Part shown: positions 8,885-17,320 of the stretch, piece after piece
How positions within the stretch are numbered: the first letter of the stretch is position 1
How the letters are laid out: every line of letters begins with the position of its first letter
Source of the DNA: Mesorhizobium sp.
GTDB lineage: Bacteria > Pseudomonadota > Alphaproteobacteria > Rhizobiales > Rhizobiaceae
DNA length: 64,000 nucleotides
Assembly (NCBI RefSeq): GCF_004962245.1
Contig: NZ_SUHQ01000007.1
Coordinates: 62,001-126,000 of the forward strand
Reading direction: 5' to 3'
Made by a program: the position numbers and the translations under genes
The notes under the pieces: model-generated
What the model was told of the DNA's origin: nothing
The model's input: the letters and a program-made list of their open reading frames with translations, nothing else
The model's database searches: none

Positions 8885-10006
8885 ATGCATCGCGTCATCA
8901 TCAGCGGCATTGGCGTTGAAATCCCCGAGCCTTCGATCACCAACGAAGAACTGGTCGACAGCTTCAATGCCTGGGTCGAAATGGAGAATGTCCGCCGCCA
9001 GGCCTCGGGCGAGACGCTGCTGCAGAAATCGGACAGTGCCTTCATCGTCCATGCTTCGGGCGTACAGACCCGCCATGTGATCGAGCGGGAAGGCATTCTC
9101 GACCCGACCCGCATGGCGCCGCGCATTCCGGCGCGACCGGACGACGCGCTGTCGCTGGAGGCCGAATTCGGCATCGCGTCCGCCAGGAAAGCGCTCGACC
9201 ATGCCGGCCTGGAGCCTGGGGATATCGACCTGGTGATCTGCTCGGCCTCGCATCACCAGCGGCCTTATCCGGCGATCGCCATCGAGATGCAGGAGGCGAT
9301 GGGCACGAAGGGCGCCGGCTTCGACATGGGGCTTGGCTGCTCGTCGGCGGCGGCAGCATTGCACATCGCGGTCAATCTGGTGCGGGCCGGCGCCCACAGG
9401 CGCGTGCTGGTGACGACGCCCGAGATCATCACCGGCCATCTCAACTTCCGCGACCGGCAGACGCATTTCATCTTCGGCGATGCTTCTGTTTCGATGGTCG
9501 TGGAGGGGCTTGCCCAGGGCGACAAGCGGCCGGGACGTTTCGAGGTGCTCGACACGCGCACCTGGACGCAGATGTCCAACAATATCCGCACCAATCTCGG
9601 CTACCACACCCGCACTGCCCAGGACGATCCGTATATGATCAATCTGGAAGGCAATCTGATCAAGCAGGTCGGCAACAAGGTGTTCAAGGAAGTCACCGTC
9701 GCCGGGCACAAGTTCATCGTAGAGTTCCTGGCCGAGCATGGGCTGACGCCGCAGGCGATCCGGCGCTTCTGGCTGCATCAGGCAAATGCCCGCATGAACG
9801 CCATGATCCTGAAGCTGTCGTTCGGCCACGAGGTCGGCCATGACCGCGCGCCGATGGTGCTGGAGCGCCTCGGCAACACCGCCGGCGCCGGCGCGATCGT
9901 CGCGCTGTCGGAGAACCACGCCGACATGAAGGCCGGCGACTACGGCCTGCTCTGCGCCTTCGGCGCCGGCTATTCGATTGGCGGGGCGCTGTTGCGCATG
10001 CTCTGA
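8885..10006 (+). CDS. Beta-ketoacyl-ACP synthase III-like protein (FabH family)
   Basis: 373 residues from the ATG at 8885; the frame is open upstream to 8810 but the family-like sequence HRVIISGIGVEIPEPSITN begins here. The thiolase-fold triad is present: Cys152 in GLGCSSAA, His298 in LHQANARMN and Asn331 in LGNTAGAG. It is longer than the housekeeping FabH (about 320 residues), with an insertion in the N-terminal part (residues about 30-85), which places it in the FabH-like group whose members condense non-standard acyl starters. No fatty-acid genes flank it, so it is probably a specialised paralogue. It should carry out decarboxylative condensation of an acyl-CoA with malonyl-ACP. Confidence 0.85.
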   Translation: MHRVIISGIGVEIPEPSITNEELVDSFNAWVEMENVRRQASGETLLQKSDSAFIVHASGVQTRHVIEREGILDPTRMAPRIPARPDDALSLEAEFGIASARKALDHAGLEPGDIDLVICSASHHQRPYPAIAIEMQEAMGTKGAGFDMGLGCSSAAAALHIAVNLVRAGAHRRVLVTTPEIITGHLNFRDRQTHFIFGDASVSMVVEGLAQGDKRPGRFEVLDTRTWTQMSNNIRTNLGYHTRTAQDDPYMINLEGNLIKQVGNKVFKEVTVAGHKFIVEFLAEHGLTPQAIRRFWLHQANARMNAMILKLSFGHEVGHDRAPMVLERLGNTAGAGAIVALSENHADMKAGDYGLLCAFGAGYSIGGALLRML

Positions 10007-10149
10007 TCTGCTTTGGCGCGAACGGCACCAGCACTGGAAGGCGCCGGTATAATCGCATCAGTCTCGTTGATCGGAGCATCAGTGCTTTGGACTGGACCTG
10101 ATGAGCTCACTCCGGCTAATTGCGTCGCATCATGCAAGGAATGAAGCCC

Positions 10150-10767
10150 ATGCCGGATCTCTTCCGCGAGGCCGAAAATCCGGTCGAAATCATCCCGGCG
10201 CGAAAACTCGCTGCGCAGGTGTCCGCGCTTTACGTCGCGCCATCGGATCATTTCGAGACGCGCCCGGTGGATGAGTTGCGGCTCGGCTTCGACGGCATCG
10301 ATGGCGATTTCCACGCTGGCATCACGCGGCGCTCCGGCGGTCGCGAACCCTGGTATCCGCGCGGCACCGAGATGCGCAACGAGCGGCAATTGTCTGTTGT
10401 GGCGGCGGACGAGCTGGCGATCGTTGCCCAGCGGATGGGTATCGCGGAGATCAAACCGGAATGGATCGGCGCCAACCTGTTAATCGAAGGGCTGCCGCAT
10501 CTCTCCATGCTGCCGTCCGGCACGCTTATGTTCTTCAAGGGCGGCGTCACTGTCAAAGTCGACGGGCAGAACGGACCTTGCCGTATCGCCGGCCGCTCGG
10601 TTGCCGAAAATGCCGGAATGGCCGACCATGAGGCCGGCGCGCTGCTGTTCCCGAAGGCGGCAAAGCGGTTGCGCGGCCTCGTCGCCTGGGTGGAAAAACC
10701 AGGCCGCATCGCGGCAGGCGAGGAGATATCGGTGCGCGTGCCGGAGCAGTGGATTTATCGAGGATAG
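10150..10767 (+). CDS. MOSC domain-containing protein
   Basis: 205 residues from the ATG at 10150, chosen because AAGGA lies 9 bp upstream; in-frame ATGs at 10120 and 10141 are alternatives. MOSC features are GIDGDFHAGITRRSGG early, RQLSVVAADEL in the middle, then IGANLLIEGLP and the conserved cysteine segment GPCRIAGRSV. MOSC domains bind molybdenum cofactor or its sulfur and occur in MOCO sulfurases and YiiM-like reductases of N-hydroxylated compounds. This is a stand-alone MOSC protein with no ferredoxin or beta-barrel partner visible. The substrate is unknown. Confidence 0.82.
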   Translation: MPDLFREAENPVEIIPARKLAAQVSALYVAPSDHFETRPVDELRLGFDGIDGDFHAGITRRSGGREPWYPRGTEMRNERQLSVVAADELAIVAQRMGIAEIKPEWIGANLLIEGLPHLSMLPSGTLMFFKGGVTVKVDGQNGPCRIAGRSVAENAGMADHEAGALLFPKAAKRLRGLVAWVEKPGRIAAGEEISVRVPEQWIYRG

Positions 10768-10826
10768 GGGCGTGGCCTGACGGCTACGCCGCTATAGGGC
10801 GGCGCAGCCGGATTGTCTGATCGACC

Positions 10827-11669
10827 TCAAGCGGCCTTGCGGTTCTTGTTTGCGCCCTGCGCTATGTCGGACACGTGGTCCCACTTTTCCCAGAGCGCGA
10901 TGCGGTTGGCGTATTCCTGTTTGATCATCGGCAGGCCGCCGTCACCGAAGAACACCCGCAGCGGCGGCTCGGCGGCGTCGACAATGGCCAGCATCGCCGG
11001 TCCGGTGGCGGCGGGATCACCTGCGACCGAGCGCTTGCGGCGTTCCGCCATCGCGGCGCGGGCCGGCTCATAGGCCGCGATCGGCTTCGAGACTTTGGCT
11101 GACGGCCCGGCCCAGTCGGTGGAGAAGCCGCCCGGCTCGACAAGCGTCACGTGGATGCCGAACTCCGCGACCTCCAGGCTGAGCGCCTGGCTGAAACCTT
11201 CTAACGCCCATTTCGAGGCGTGGTAGAGGCCGAGCGAGGCAAAGGCGTTAACGCCGCCGATCGACGAGATCTGGATGATGTGGCCGGAACGCTGCGCCCG
11301 CATGATCGGCAGTGCGGCCTGGGTCACCCAAAGCGCGCCGAACACGTTGGTCTCGATCTGATCGCGGGCTTCCTGCTCGCTGACTTCCTCGATGGCGCCG
11401 AAATGGCCATAGCCGGCATTGTTGATGACGACGTCGAGCCTGCCGAAGTGTTTATGCGCTTCGGCAATCGCGGCATCGACGGCTTTCTTGTCGGTGACAT
11501 CGAGCTCAATCGCCGCGATATGGTCGCCATATCTATCGACGAGATCGGCAAGCGTGCCCACATTGCGGGCCGTCGCCGCGACACGGTCGCCGCGGGCGAG
11601 GGCGGCTTCCGCCCAGACGCGGCCGAAGCCCTTCGACGATCCGGTAATAAACCAAACCTTATGTGTCAT
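10827..11669 (-). CDS. SDR family NAD(P)-dependent oxidoreductase
   Basis: 280 residues from the ATG at 11669; the longer open frame to 11987 runs into a repeat and is not coding. It has the classical short-chain dehydrogenase features: cofactor loop TGSSKGFG (from about residue 9), NNAGYG, and the catalytic Ser with YHASK (Tyr-x-x-x-Lys). Members with this opening (MTHKVWFITGSSKGFGR) are common, poorly characterised SDRs with a C-terminal extension of about 30 residues. It is convergent with the MOSC gene. The substrate is not predictable. Confidence 0.9.
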   Translation of the reverse strand: MTHKVWFITGSSKGFGRVWAEAALARGDRVAATARNVGTLADLVDRYGDHIAAIELDVTDKKAVDAAIAEAHKHFGRLDVVINNAGYGHFGAIEEVSEQEARDQIETNVFGALWVTQAALPIMRAQRSGHIIQISSIGGVNAFASLGLYHASKWALEGFSQALSLEVAEFGIHVTLVEPGGFSTDWAGPSAKVSKPIAAYEPARAAMAERRKRSVAGDPAATGPAMLAIVDAAEPPLRVFFGDGGLPMIKQEYANRIALWEKWDHVSDIAQGANKNRKAA

Positions 11670-11718
11670 GATCCACCAGTTCCTGCCCTTGCGGGGCTTT
11701 GATTGTGAGTTCTTGTCT

Positions 11719-11783
11719 GACCATGATCCCGAAAAACCGGATTCCACTTTTTGCTGCGCCGACTTCGGTTCGTGATCATGGTC
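11719..11783. repeat. Intergenic inverted repeat with GACCATGATC/GATCATGGTC arms
   Basis: The 10-bp arms GACCATGATC (11719-11728) and GATCATGGTC (11774-11783) are exact reverse complements. Between them is a CCGAAAAACCGG...CCACTTTTT stretch like the palindromic repeats scattered in rhizobial intergenic DNA. It sits upstream of the SDR gene, between it and the aminotransferase stop at 11893. It is a different family from the 47-bp repeat seen elsewhere here. Confidence 0.65.
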
Positions 11784-11892
11784 TAAGCGGAGGCTACTCC
11801 GCTTCCGGCATATACGAAGTACGCTCCACCTATCAAGGTCGAGCACATTTTGTTGATGAGGGTCGGCGCCACGGCATCCGGCCGGGGATGGG

Positions 11893-12852
11893 TCAGGGAT
11901 GGCGCACCGGAGTCGACCAGGCGGGATCCTCGTGCTTTTGCCAATAGACTGCCATGAGGCGCCTGGTGATCGTGCCGACCTTGCCATCTGCGACCGGAGC
12001 GCCGTCGATCATCGTCACCGGCATGATGCCGCCGGCAGTCGAGGTGATGAAGACCTCGTCGGACCGACGCAGTGCCCCGACGCTGACATCGGCCGCTGTG
12101 ACCGCAAGCCCTGCCTCCGCGCAGAGATCGAAGACGGTGCGACGGGTGATGCCGGGCAGCACGCCGACAGCCGGCGTCGACAGTCTACCGTCTTCCACGC
12201 AAAAGACGTTGAAGCCGGGCCCTTCCGCGACATTGCCATTGAAATCGAGGATCAGTGCGGTCTCCGCGCCGCGGTCATAGGCGTCGTAGAGGCCTCGCAC
12301 CAGGTCGAGCCAATGATAGTTCTTGATCGCCGGGTCAATCGAAGCCGGCGGGATGCGCACCTTGTCGCTGATCGCAACGTGCAGGCCGCGCTGCAACTGC
12401 TCGGCATTGGCGACCGAGCCGAAGGGAACGGCGAAAGCCATGAAGCGGTTGACCGCTTCGCGCGGGTCGCGGCTGAAGGTCGGCGATGCGCCGCGCGTGC
12501 ACAGCATCTCGACATAAGCGGCGCGATGACCCGACAGCGCCACGCAATTGTGGAGGATTTCGGCCACGCCTTCGCGGTCGAGCGGGATCGTCATGCGCAG
12601 CTTTTCCAGCCCGCCGAAGAAGCGATCGAGATGCAGGTCGAGACGGAAGAAGCGACCGTTCCAGACATGCACCGTGTCGTAGGTGGCGTCGGAATGCAGG
12701 AGGCCCCAATCCAGCACCGAGATCTTGGCTTGCGACATCGGCAGATATTGGCCGTCCAGGAAGGCAACGCCATCCGGATAGGAATGCGGATCGATGTGAT
12801 GGGCGGAGAGCACCGGCAGTGGTTTGGCTTGCGGATCGATCGAGTTGCTCAT
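11893..12852 (-). CDS. Class IV aminotransferase, D-amino acid/branched-chain aminotransferase-like
   Basis: 319 residues from the ATG at 12852, which follows a strong GGAGG at 5-bp spacing; the longer frame to 12945 is not needed. Fold-type IV PLP features: ISVLDWGLLHSDATYDTVHVWNGR near the N-terminus, Lys177 in PAIKNYHWLDLVRG as the probable Schiff-base lysine, and NVAEGPGFNVF with the conserved Glu. The family includes BCAT, D-alanine aminotransferase, ADC lyase and R-selective amine transaminases. The N-terminal motif differs from IlvE, so a D-amino acid or amine substrate is more likely, but this is inference. It stands alone. Confidence 0.85.
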   Translation of the reverse strand: MSNSIDPQAKPLPVLSAHHIDPHSYPDGVAFLDGQYLPMSQAKISVLDWGLLHSDATYDTVHVWNGRFFRLDLHLDRFFGGLEKLRMTIPLDREGVAEILHNCVALSGHRAAYVEMLCTRGASPTFSRDPREAVNRFMAFAVPFGSVANAEQLQRGLHVAISDKVRIPPASIDPAIKNYHWLDLVRGLYDAYDRGAETALILDFNGNVAEGPGFNVFCVEDGRLSTPAVGVLPGITRRTVFDLCAEAGLAVTAADVSVGALRRSDEVFITSTAGGIMPVTMIDGAPVADGKVGTITRRLMAVYWQKHEDPAWSTPVRHP

Positions 12853-12958
12853 CACGTCCTCCGTCAGGCCGTCCCGGTTCAGATGACGGGATAGAGCGGC
12901 ACGGCGGGTGGTGCAAGACACAGGCCCGACTTGCCGCTGGGCCATTGAAGGGGTGTTG

Positions 12959-13270
12959 TTACCCTTCCTCCTCGTCGTCGAGCAGACGCGTGGCGCGCCA
13001 CCGGGTCAGCACAATGTTGGTCTGCTCCATAACGAAGAAGCGCGCCGAGTCGCGGTCATAGCCTTCGGCCAGCAGTTTCTCGTAGTCGGTGTGCACATGG
13101 CGGATATGGGCGATTGTCGCCAGCCACACGGCGATCGTCGGCGGCAGGTTGTGCAGATGCGCCCGGCCGGCGTCGGCACGGATCTTTTCCATATCGGCAT
13201 AGGGCGCCAGCGGCAAAAGCGCAGTCAGCGCCTTGGCGATGGCGCGGCGGCGGTTGGTCGGCGCTCTCAT
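12959..13270 (-). CDS. DUF2293 domain-containing protein
   Basis: 103 residues. The conserved C-terminal block HIRHVHTDYEKLLAEGYDR followed by ARFFVMEQTN and LTRWR is the DUF2293 signature; the function of that domain is unknown. The protein ends in an acidic tail (DDEEEG). Its ATG overlaps the stop of trmO by ATGA (13267-13270), so it is translated with the tRNA-modification enzyme, which hints at an RNA-related role. That link is inference from coupling only. Confidence 0.85.
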   Translation of the reverse strand: MRAPTNRRRAIAKALTALLPLAPYADMEKIRADAGRAHLHNLPPTIAVWLATIAHIRHVHTDYEKLLAEGYDRDSARFFVMEQTNIVLTRWRATRLLDDEEEG

Positions 13271-13821
13271 CGTTCGTCGCGTCCGGCCATGGTCGCTTCG
13301 GCAAAGGCGTCGGTCGAAGCGAAATAAGGCTTGATGTCGATGACCGGTGTGCCGTCGAGCACGTCGATGGCGTCGAGGTCGATGCGGCCGGTGTCGATGT
13401 CGAGGGCGACGAGCTTTGCGATATGCAGTCCGACCGGATTCGGCCGGGCAGGGGAGCGCAGCGAAAAAACACCTTTCGGTTCGGCCGCATGGCGGGGTTT
13501 CTGCACGATCAGTCGACGCGGCGCGTGGTGCAGCCAGGTCAGGACGATGATGTGGCTGGCGCGTTCCAAGCCAGCCAGGCCGTCACGATAGCGCTGGTCG
13601 ATCGTGAGAACCGCCGGCCGTCCCGTTTCCCGCGCGGCTTTCATGTTCTTGGGGCAAGTCTCCCGCGTGGTCCAGGGGGAGGCGATGCGACCGATGAAGA
13701 TGACATGGCCGTCCGGCGGCATATCGGCCGGATCGGTTTCCAGAAGCATTTCGCCGTCGCGCGTCTCGAACATGGGTTTCGCCTCGATCATGCTTCCGGT
13801 TTTGCGCGTTCCGCCACGCAT
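13267..13821 (-). CDS. trmO: tRNA (t6A37) N6-methyltransferase TrmO (TsaA/YaeB family)
   Basis: 184 residues. The family block GVFSLRSPARPNPVGL is clear, as is the upstream HHAPRRLIVQKPR. TrmO uses SAM to methylate N6-threonylcarbamoyladenosine at position 37 of threonine tRNAs. It is a beta-barrel enzyme unlike Rossmann methyltransferases. The start could be 13821 or the in-frame ATG at 13791 (preceded by CGGAAGC); the second gives a length closer to that of typical members. It is followed by an overlapping DUF2293 gene and is divergent from the ArsR-methyltransferase regulator. Confidence 0.88.
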   Translation of the reverse strand: MRGGTRKTGSMIEAKPMFETRDGEMLLETDPADMPPDGHVIFIGRIASPWTTRETCPKNMKAARETGRPAVLTIDQRYRDGLAGLERASHIIVLTWLHHAPRRLIVQKPRHAAEPKGVFSLRSPARPNPVGLHIAKLVALDIDTGRIDLDAIDVLDGTPVIDIKPYFASTDAFAEATMAGRDER

Positions 13822-13873
13822 GCGTCATTTTCTTGTCCGGAAGCGACATAGCGCTTGCAAGCTTATCAAAATC

Positions 13874-13895
13874 GACATAAACATATGTTTATATC
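13874..13895. promoter_or_regulatory. Palindromic operator upstream of the ArsR-methyltransferase/metF operon
   Basis: ATAAACATATGTTTAT at 13877-13892 is a perfect 16-bp palindrome, extended by matching GA/TC at 13874-13875 and 13894-13895. It is AT-rich in GC-rich DNA and ends 24 bp before the regulator's ATG. Symmetric AT-rich sites of this kind are usual for ArsR-type dimers. Autoregulation and metF control are inferred. Confidence 0.7.
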
Positions 13896-13916
13896 TTTTT
13901 CAAAGAGAATGCTCGC

Positions 13917-14939
13917 ATGCATGTCGCACTCGACACTATGGTAGATACATTGAAGGCGGCGGCCGAATCCAGCCGGCTGCGCATTCTGGCGTTGCTGTCG
14001 CGCGGTGACCTGACCGTCTCCGATCTCACCGAAATCCTCGGCCAGTCGCAGCCGCGCGTCTCGCGCCACCTGAAGCTGCTGCTGGAGGCCGGACTGATCG
14101 GCCGCTACCAGGAGGGCTCGTGGGCTTTCTTCCGGCTGTCGGATTCGGATGCGGCGCGCGATTTCGTGCTGCGGCTGGTTTCCGGCATCCGGGGTGCCGA
14201 CCCGCAGGTCGAGCGTGATCTCGAGCGGCTGGCGGCGGTCAAGCGCAAGCGGCAGGATCGCGCCGCCGAATATTTCTCCGTAAATGCCGCAAGCTGGGAC
14301 CATATCCGCTCGCTGCATGTGCCGGACCGCGCGGTTGAGGCCGCGCTGCTCAAGCTCGTCGGCAAACGGCCGTTCCAGTCGATGCTCGATCTCGGTACCG
14401 GCACCGGTCGACTGCTCGAAATCTTTTCGCCGCTCTACCGGCGCGGCGTCGGCATCGACATGTCGCGCGAGATGCTGACCGTGGCGCGCGCCAATCTCGA
14501 CAAGGCCGGCATTTCGAATGCGCAGGTGCGCCAGGGCGACATTTTTGCGCCACCGGTCGAGCGCGACGCCTTCGATCTCGTCACCATTCACCAGGTTCTG
14601 CACTATCTCGACGATCCCGCCCGCGCCATCCGCGAGGCAGCAAGGCTGCTGCGCCCGGCCGGCCGGCTGGTGATTGTTGATTTCGCACCGCACGCGCTGG
14701 AATTCCTGCGCGACCAGCACGCGCATATGCGGCTCGGCTTTTCCGACCGGCAGATCGCTGAGTGGTTTTCCGAGGCCGGGCTCGACATGGAGGACAGCCA
14801 GGAATTCGAGCCGCGCGGCGGCAACGAGGCCAGGCTCACCGTTAAACTGTGGCTCGGCCGTGACCAGCGCATGCTGATCGCCGATCCTTCCAACGACACG
14901 CAACCAGCCAATGCCTATCCGATGGGGGAAACCGCCTGA
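13917..14939 (+). CDS. ArsR-family regulator fused to a SAM-dependent methyltransferase domain
   Basis: 340 residues in two parts. Residues about 5-85 form a winged helix (RLRILALLSRGDLTVSDLTEILGQ, then PRVSRHLKLLLEAGLIG). Residues about 120-320 form a class I methyltransferase fold with SAM loop MLDLGTGTGRLLEIF and VGIDMSREML. The start overlap with metF (TGATG at 14937-14941) makes them one unit. Fusions of this kind next to methionine-cycle genes fit SahR-like regulators that sense S-adenosylhomocysteine or SAM; I infer that the methyltransferase domain is the ligand sensor. No metal-binding cysteine pair of classical ArsR is seen in the DNA-binding helix. Confidence 0.88.
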   Translation: MHVALDTMVDTLKAAAESSRLRILALLSRGDLTVSDLTEILGQSQPRVSRHLKLLLEAGLIGRYQEGSWAFFRLSDSDAARDFVLRLVSGIRGADPQVERDLERLAAVKRKRQDRAAEYFSVNAASWDHIRSLHVPDRAVEAALLKLVGKRPFQSMLDLGTGTGRLLEIFSPLYRRGVGIDMSREMLTVARANLDKAGISNAQVRQGDIFAPPVERDAFDLVTIHQVLHYLDDPARAIREAARLLRPAGRLVIVDFAPHALEFLRDQHAHMRLGFSDRQIAEWFSEAGLDMEDSQEFEPRGGNEARLTVKLWLGRDQRMLIADPSNDTQPANAYPMGETA

Positions 14940-15856
14940 TGAACCAGTTCCGCTTTTCCCGCCGCCCCGACATTGGCGACAAGATCCGGGTTTCGTTCGA
15001 GTTCTTCCCGCCGAAGACCGACGAGATGGAAGCAAGGCTGTGGGATACCGTCACCCGGCTGGAGCCGCTCAAGCCGAACTTCGTCTCGGTGACCTACGGC
15101 GCCGGCGGCTCGACGCGCGAGCGCACGGCGCGCACGGTCAAGCGCATCCTCACCGAGACCTCGCTGACGCCGGCGGCGCACATGACGTGCGTCGACGCGG
15201 CGCGCCACGAGGTCGATGAGGTCATTCAGGAATTCGCCGATATGGGCGTCACCCGCTTCGTCGCCTTACGCGGCGATCCGGCCGAGGGCGTGGGCGCCGC
15301 CTACCGTCCGCATCCGGGCGGCTATGCCAACGGCGCCGAATTGGTGGGAGCGCTGAAGGGTGTCGGCGATTTCGACATCTCGGTCTCCGCCTATCCGGAA
15401 AAGCATCCGGAGAGCCCGGATTTTGCCACCGACATCGACATGCTGAAGCGCAAGGTCGACAATGGCGCGACACGGGCGATCACCCAGTTCTTCTTCGACA
15501 ATGATCTCTACGAGCGCTATGTCGAGCGGGCGCGGCGGGCCGGCATCTACATACCGATCGTGCCGGGCATATTGCCGGTCCACAATTTCACCCAGGTCGC
15601 CAATTTCTCGGCGCGCTGCGGCGCGCTGGTGCCGGCATGGCTGGCCGAGCGCTTCGACGGGCTGCAGAAGGACCCGCAGACGCATGCGCTGGTGGCGGCG
15701 GCCGTGGCGGCCGAACAGGTGCTGGACCTGGTCGAGCGCGGCGTTGGCGATTTCCACTTCTACACCATGAACCGGGCCGATCTGGCGTTCGCCATCTGCC
15801 ACATGATCGGCATCCGCTCGCATGAGGCTGAAGCAGCGGGATCAGCTGCTGCATAA
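14939..15856 (+). CDS. metF: 5,10-methylenetetrahydrofolate reductase
   Basis: 305 residues, the bacterial MetF length. The N-terminal KIRVSFEFFPPKTDEME carries the catalytic Glu21. Later blocks FVALRGDP, SVSAYPEKHPES, ITQFFFDND and GILPV are diagnostic of the FAD-binding TIM barrel. MetF reduces 5,10-methylene-THF to 5-methyl-THF for methionine synthesis. It overlaps the ArsR-methyltransferase regulator by one base and is followed by a strong terminator, so the two form a bicistronic operon, probably controlled by the palindrome at 13877-13892. Confidence 0.96.
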   Translation: MNQFRFSRRPDIGDKIRVSFEFFPPKTDEMEARLWDTVTRLEPLKPNFVSVTYGAGGSTRERTARTVKRILTETSLTPAAHMTCVDAARHEVDEVIQEFADMGVTRFVALRGDPAEGVGAAYRPHPGGYANGAELVGALKGVGDFDISVSAYPEKHPESPDFATDIDMLKRKVDNGATRAITQFFFDNDLYERYVERARRAGIYIPIVPGILPVHNFTQVANFSARCGALVPAWLAERFDGLQKDPQTHALVAAAVAAEQVLDLVERGVGDFHFYTMNRADLAFAICHMIGIRSHEAEAAGSAAA

Positions 15857-15872
15857 ATGGCTATGTGAATGC

Positions 15873-15900
15873 AAAAAGGCCGGGTAAGACCCGGCCTTTT
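15873..15900 (+). terminator. Rho-independent terminator after metF
   Basis: AAAAAGGCCGGG, loop TAAGA, CCCGGCCTTTT: an eleven-base-pair stem with an A tract before and a T tract after, so it can act in both directions. It is placed 16 bp after the metF stop and before the convergent 28-residue ORF. Confidence 0.92.
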
Positions 15901-15946
15901 CAATGATTTGGAGTATTCTGTGCTGGTCTTCCTCCCGCTCTGGCGG

Positions 15947-16033
15947 CTACGGAAGAAAGCCCATAATAAGGGCTCCGATGAAGGCAAACGCAGCACAAAT
16001 CATCAATGCGTTGATTGGCCTTGTAAGTCCCAT
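15947..16033 (-). CDS. Possible 28-residue single-helix membrane protein
   Basis: Not recognised as a named family. The ATG at 16033 is preceded by AGGAGG (16041-16046) at a 7-bp spacing, the best ribosome-binding site in this gap. The product begins MGLTRPINAL and continues as one hydrophobic helix (about residues 8-27) ending GFLP, with a basic N-terminal end that favours an N-in topology. The metF bidirectional terminator lies just beyond its stop, as expected for convergent genes. The ORF is too short for usual gene callers. A role cannot be predicted; small membrane proteins often regulate larger membrane complexes. Confidence 0.6.
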   Translation of the reverse strand: MGLTRPINALMICAAFAFIGALIMGFLP

Positions 16034-16402
16034 GTCATAGCCTCCTCTTAAAGAGCTATGCACAGAGTCTAGGTTCATTTGTGTCACAGGCAAGCGGAAA
16101 ATGTGCTGCAATGCGACGAGATTGTGGAATTTGCGACCTGCTCTTTGCCGTTAGGTATTGAAACTCTTCGGCAAAAGCCGGCTTCTGGCCTGTGAATAAA
16201 ATGTGGCGAAGCCGGGGCGACAATGCGCATGGCAGCGCTACCGCCGCCCGAAATTGGAATCGATTTTTCGGGTCGACGGGAAAATTTCAAAGAGTTGGAG
16301 CGTCCTTTTACGCGTCCAATCGGACGCGGCACCCTTAAGCGCGTCGTGCGGCGCGCTTTGTCGTTTACCCAAAACCGCTGCACAGACTTTGGGCGACATG
16401 CA
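16034..16402. other. Non-coding gap with a degraded composite repeat
   Basis: No convincing gene on either strand. The left part is the leader of the 28-residue ORF. The right part (about 16295-16402) holds a mosaic of short inverted repeats: ACGCGTCC...GGACGCG, an AAGCGCG/CGCGCTT hairpin (about 16337-16358), and a CCCAAAA...CTTTGGGCGACATGCA segment that matches the right half of the 47-bp repeats at 2362 and 21080. Confidence 0.55.
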
Positions 16403-17320
16403 TCAACGTCGGCCGACCAGACGCCCGTCGATGGTGACGAGGCCGAACGCGATCAGCGCCATGCCGCCGAGTTCGAACAATTCAAGCCGTTCGCCCAGGA
16501 ACAGGAAGCCAAGCAGGATGGCGCTGGCCGGCACGATCAGCGTGACCAGCGAGGCGTTTGTGGCGCCGGCCGAGGCGACGAGGTTGAAATAGAGGATGTA
16601 GGCGAAGGCGGTGGACAGCAGGGCCAACGCCAACACCGCCGCCCAGACCGGCGGCGAGGCCGAGAACAGGTTGGCGGTGCCATGGCTAAGCAGCACGACC
16701 GGGATCATGACGATGGTCGAGGCGGTCAATTGTCCAGTGGCGATGACCGGTGACGGCACGCCCTTGAAGCGGCGGGCAATCATCAGGGCAACCGCATAGG
16801 ACAGCGACGCACCGACCAGCGCGAATTTCGCCCAGACCGGACCGCCGAGGCCGGCAACAAGGCCGGGGCCGATCATCACCGCCGTGCCGGCGATGCCGAG
16901 CGCGATGCCGGCAAGCTTGTTCCAGGAGAGTTTTTCGTCTGATGTCAGCGCGTTGGCAAGGATCAGCGTCCAGAACGGCGTCGTCGAATTGAGCACCGAG
17001 GCGACGCCGGCGCCAAGCTCGGTCTGGCCGGCGAAGATCAGCGAGAAAGGAATGACGTTGTTGGCAAGGGCCAGCAGGAAGAACAGGCCGGCATGCGGCA
17101 AGGCGAGGCGAAAGGACGGACCGCGCAGGCCGAGATAAAGCTGCAGCGCCAGCGCAGCGATGGCGACGCGAAACAGCACCAGCACCAGCGGGGGAAGCTC
17201 GGCAACCGCAATGCGGGCAAAGAAGAACGAGCCGCCCCAGATCGCGCCGAGCAGCAGAAGCTGTGCCCAGTCTTTCAGGACCATGGGGCCGCGCATTGCA
17301 GTCGTGGTTGTGATCGCCAT
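16403..17320 (-). CDS. DMT-superfamily transporter, EamA family
   Basis: 305 residues from the ATG at 17320, supported by GGGAGG 8 bp upstream; the frame is open to 17437 but that extension is not protein-like. Ten hydrophobic helices in two five-helix EamA repeats are apparent, the first with LLLLGAIWGGSFFFARIAV, the second beginning near WAKFALVGASLSYAVALMIARR. This predicts an inner-membrane metabolite or amino-acid exporter of the RhaT/YdcZ kind. The substrate is unknown. It is divergent from the decarboxylase gene. Confidence 0.9.
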   Translation of the reverse strand: MAITTTTAMRGPMVLKDWAQLLLLGAIWGGSFFFARIAVAELPPLVLVLFRVAIAALALQLYLGLRGPSFRLALPHAGLFFLLALANNVIPFSLIFAGQTELGAGVASVLNSTTPFWTLILANALTSDEKLSWNKLAGIALGIAGTAVMIGPGLVAGLGGPVWAKFALVGASLSYAVALMIARRFKGVPSPVIATGQLTASTIVMIPVVLLSHGTANLFSASPPVWAAVLALALLSTAFAYILYFNLVASAGATNASLVTLIVPASAILLGFLFLGERLELFELGGMALIAFGLVTIDGRLVGRR

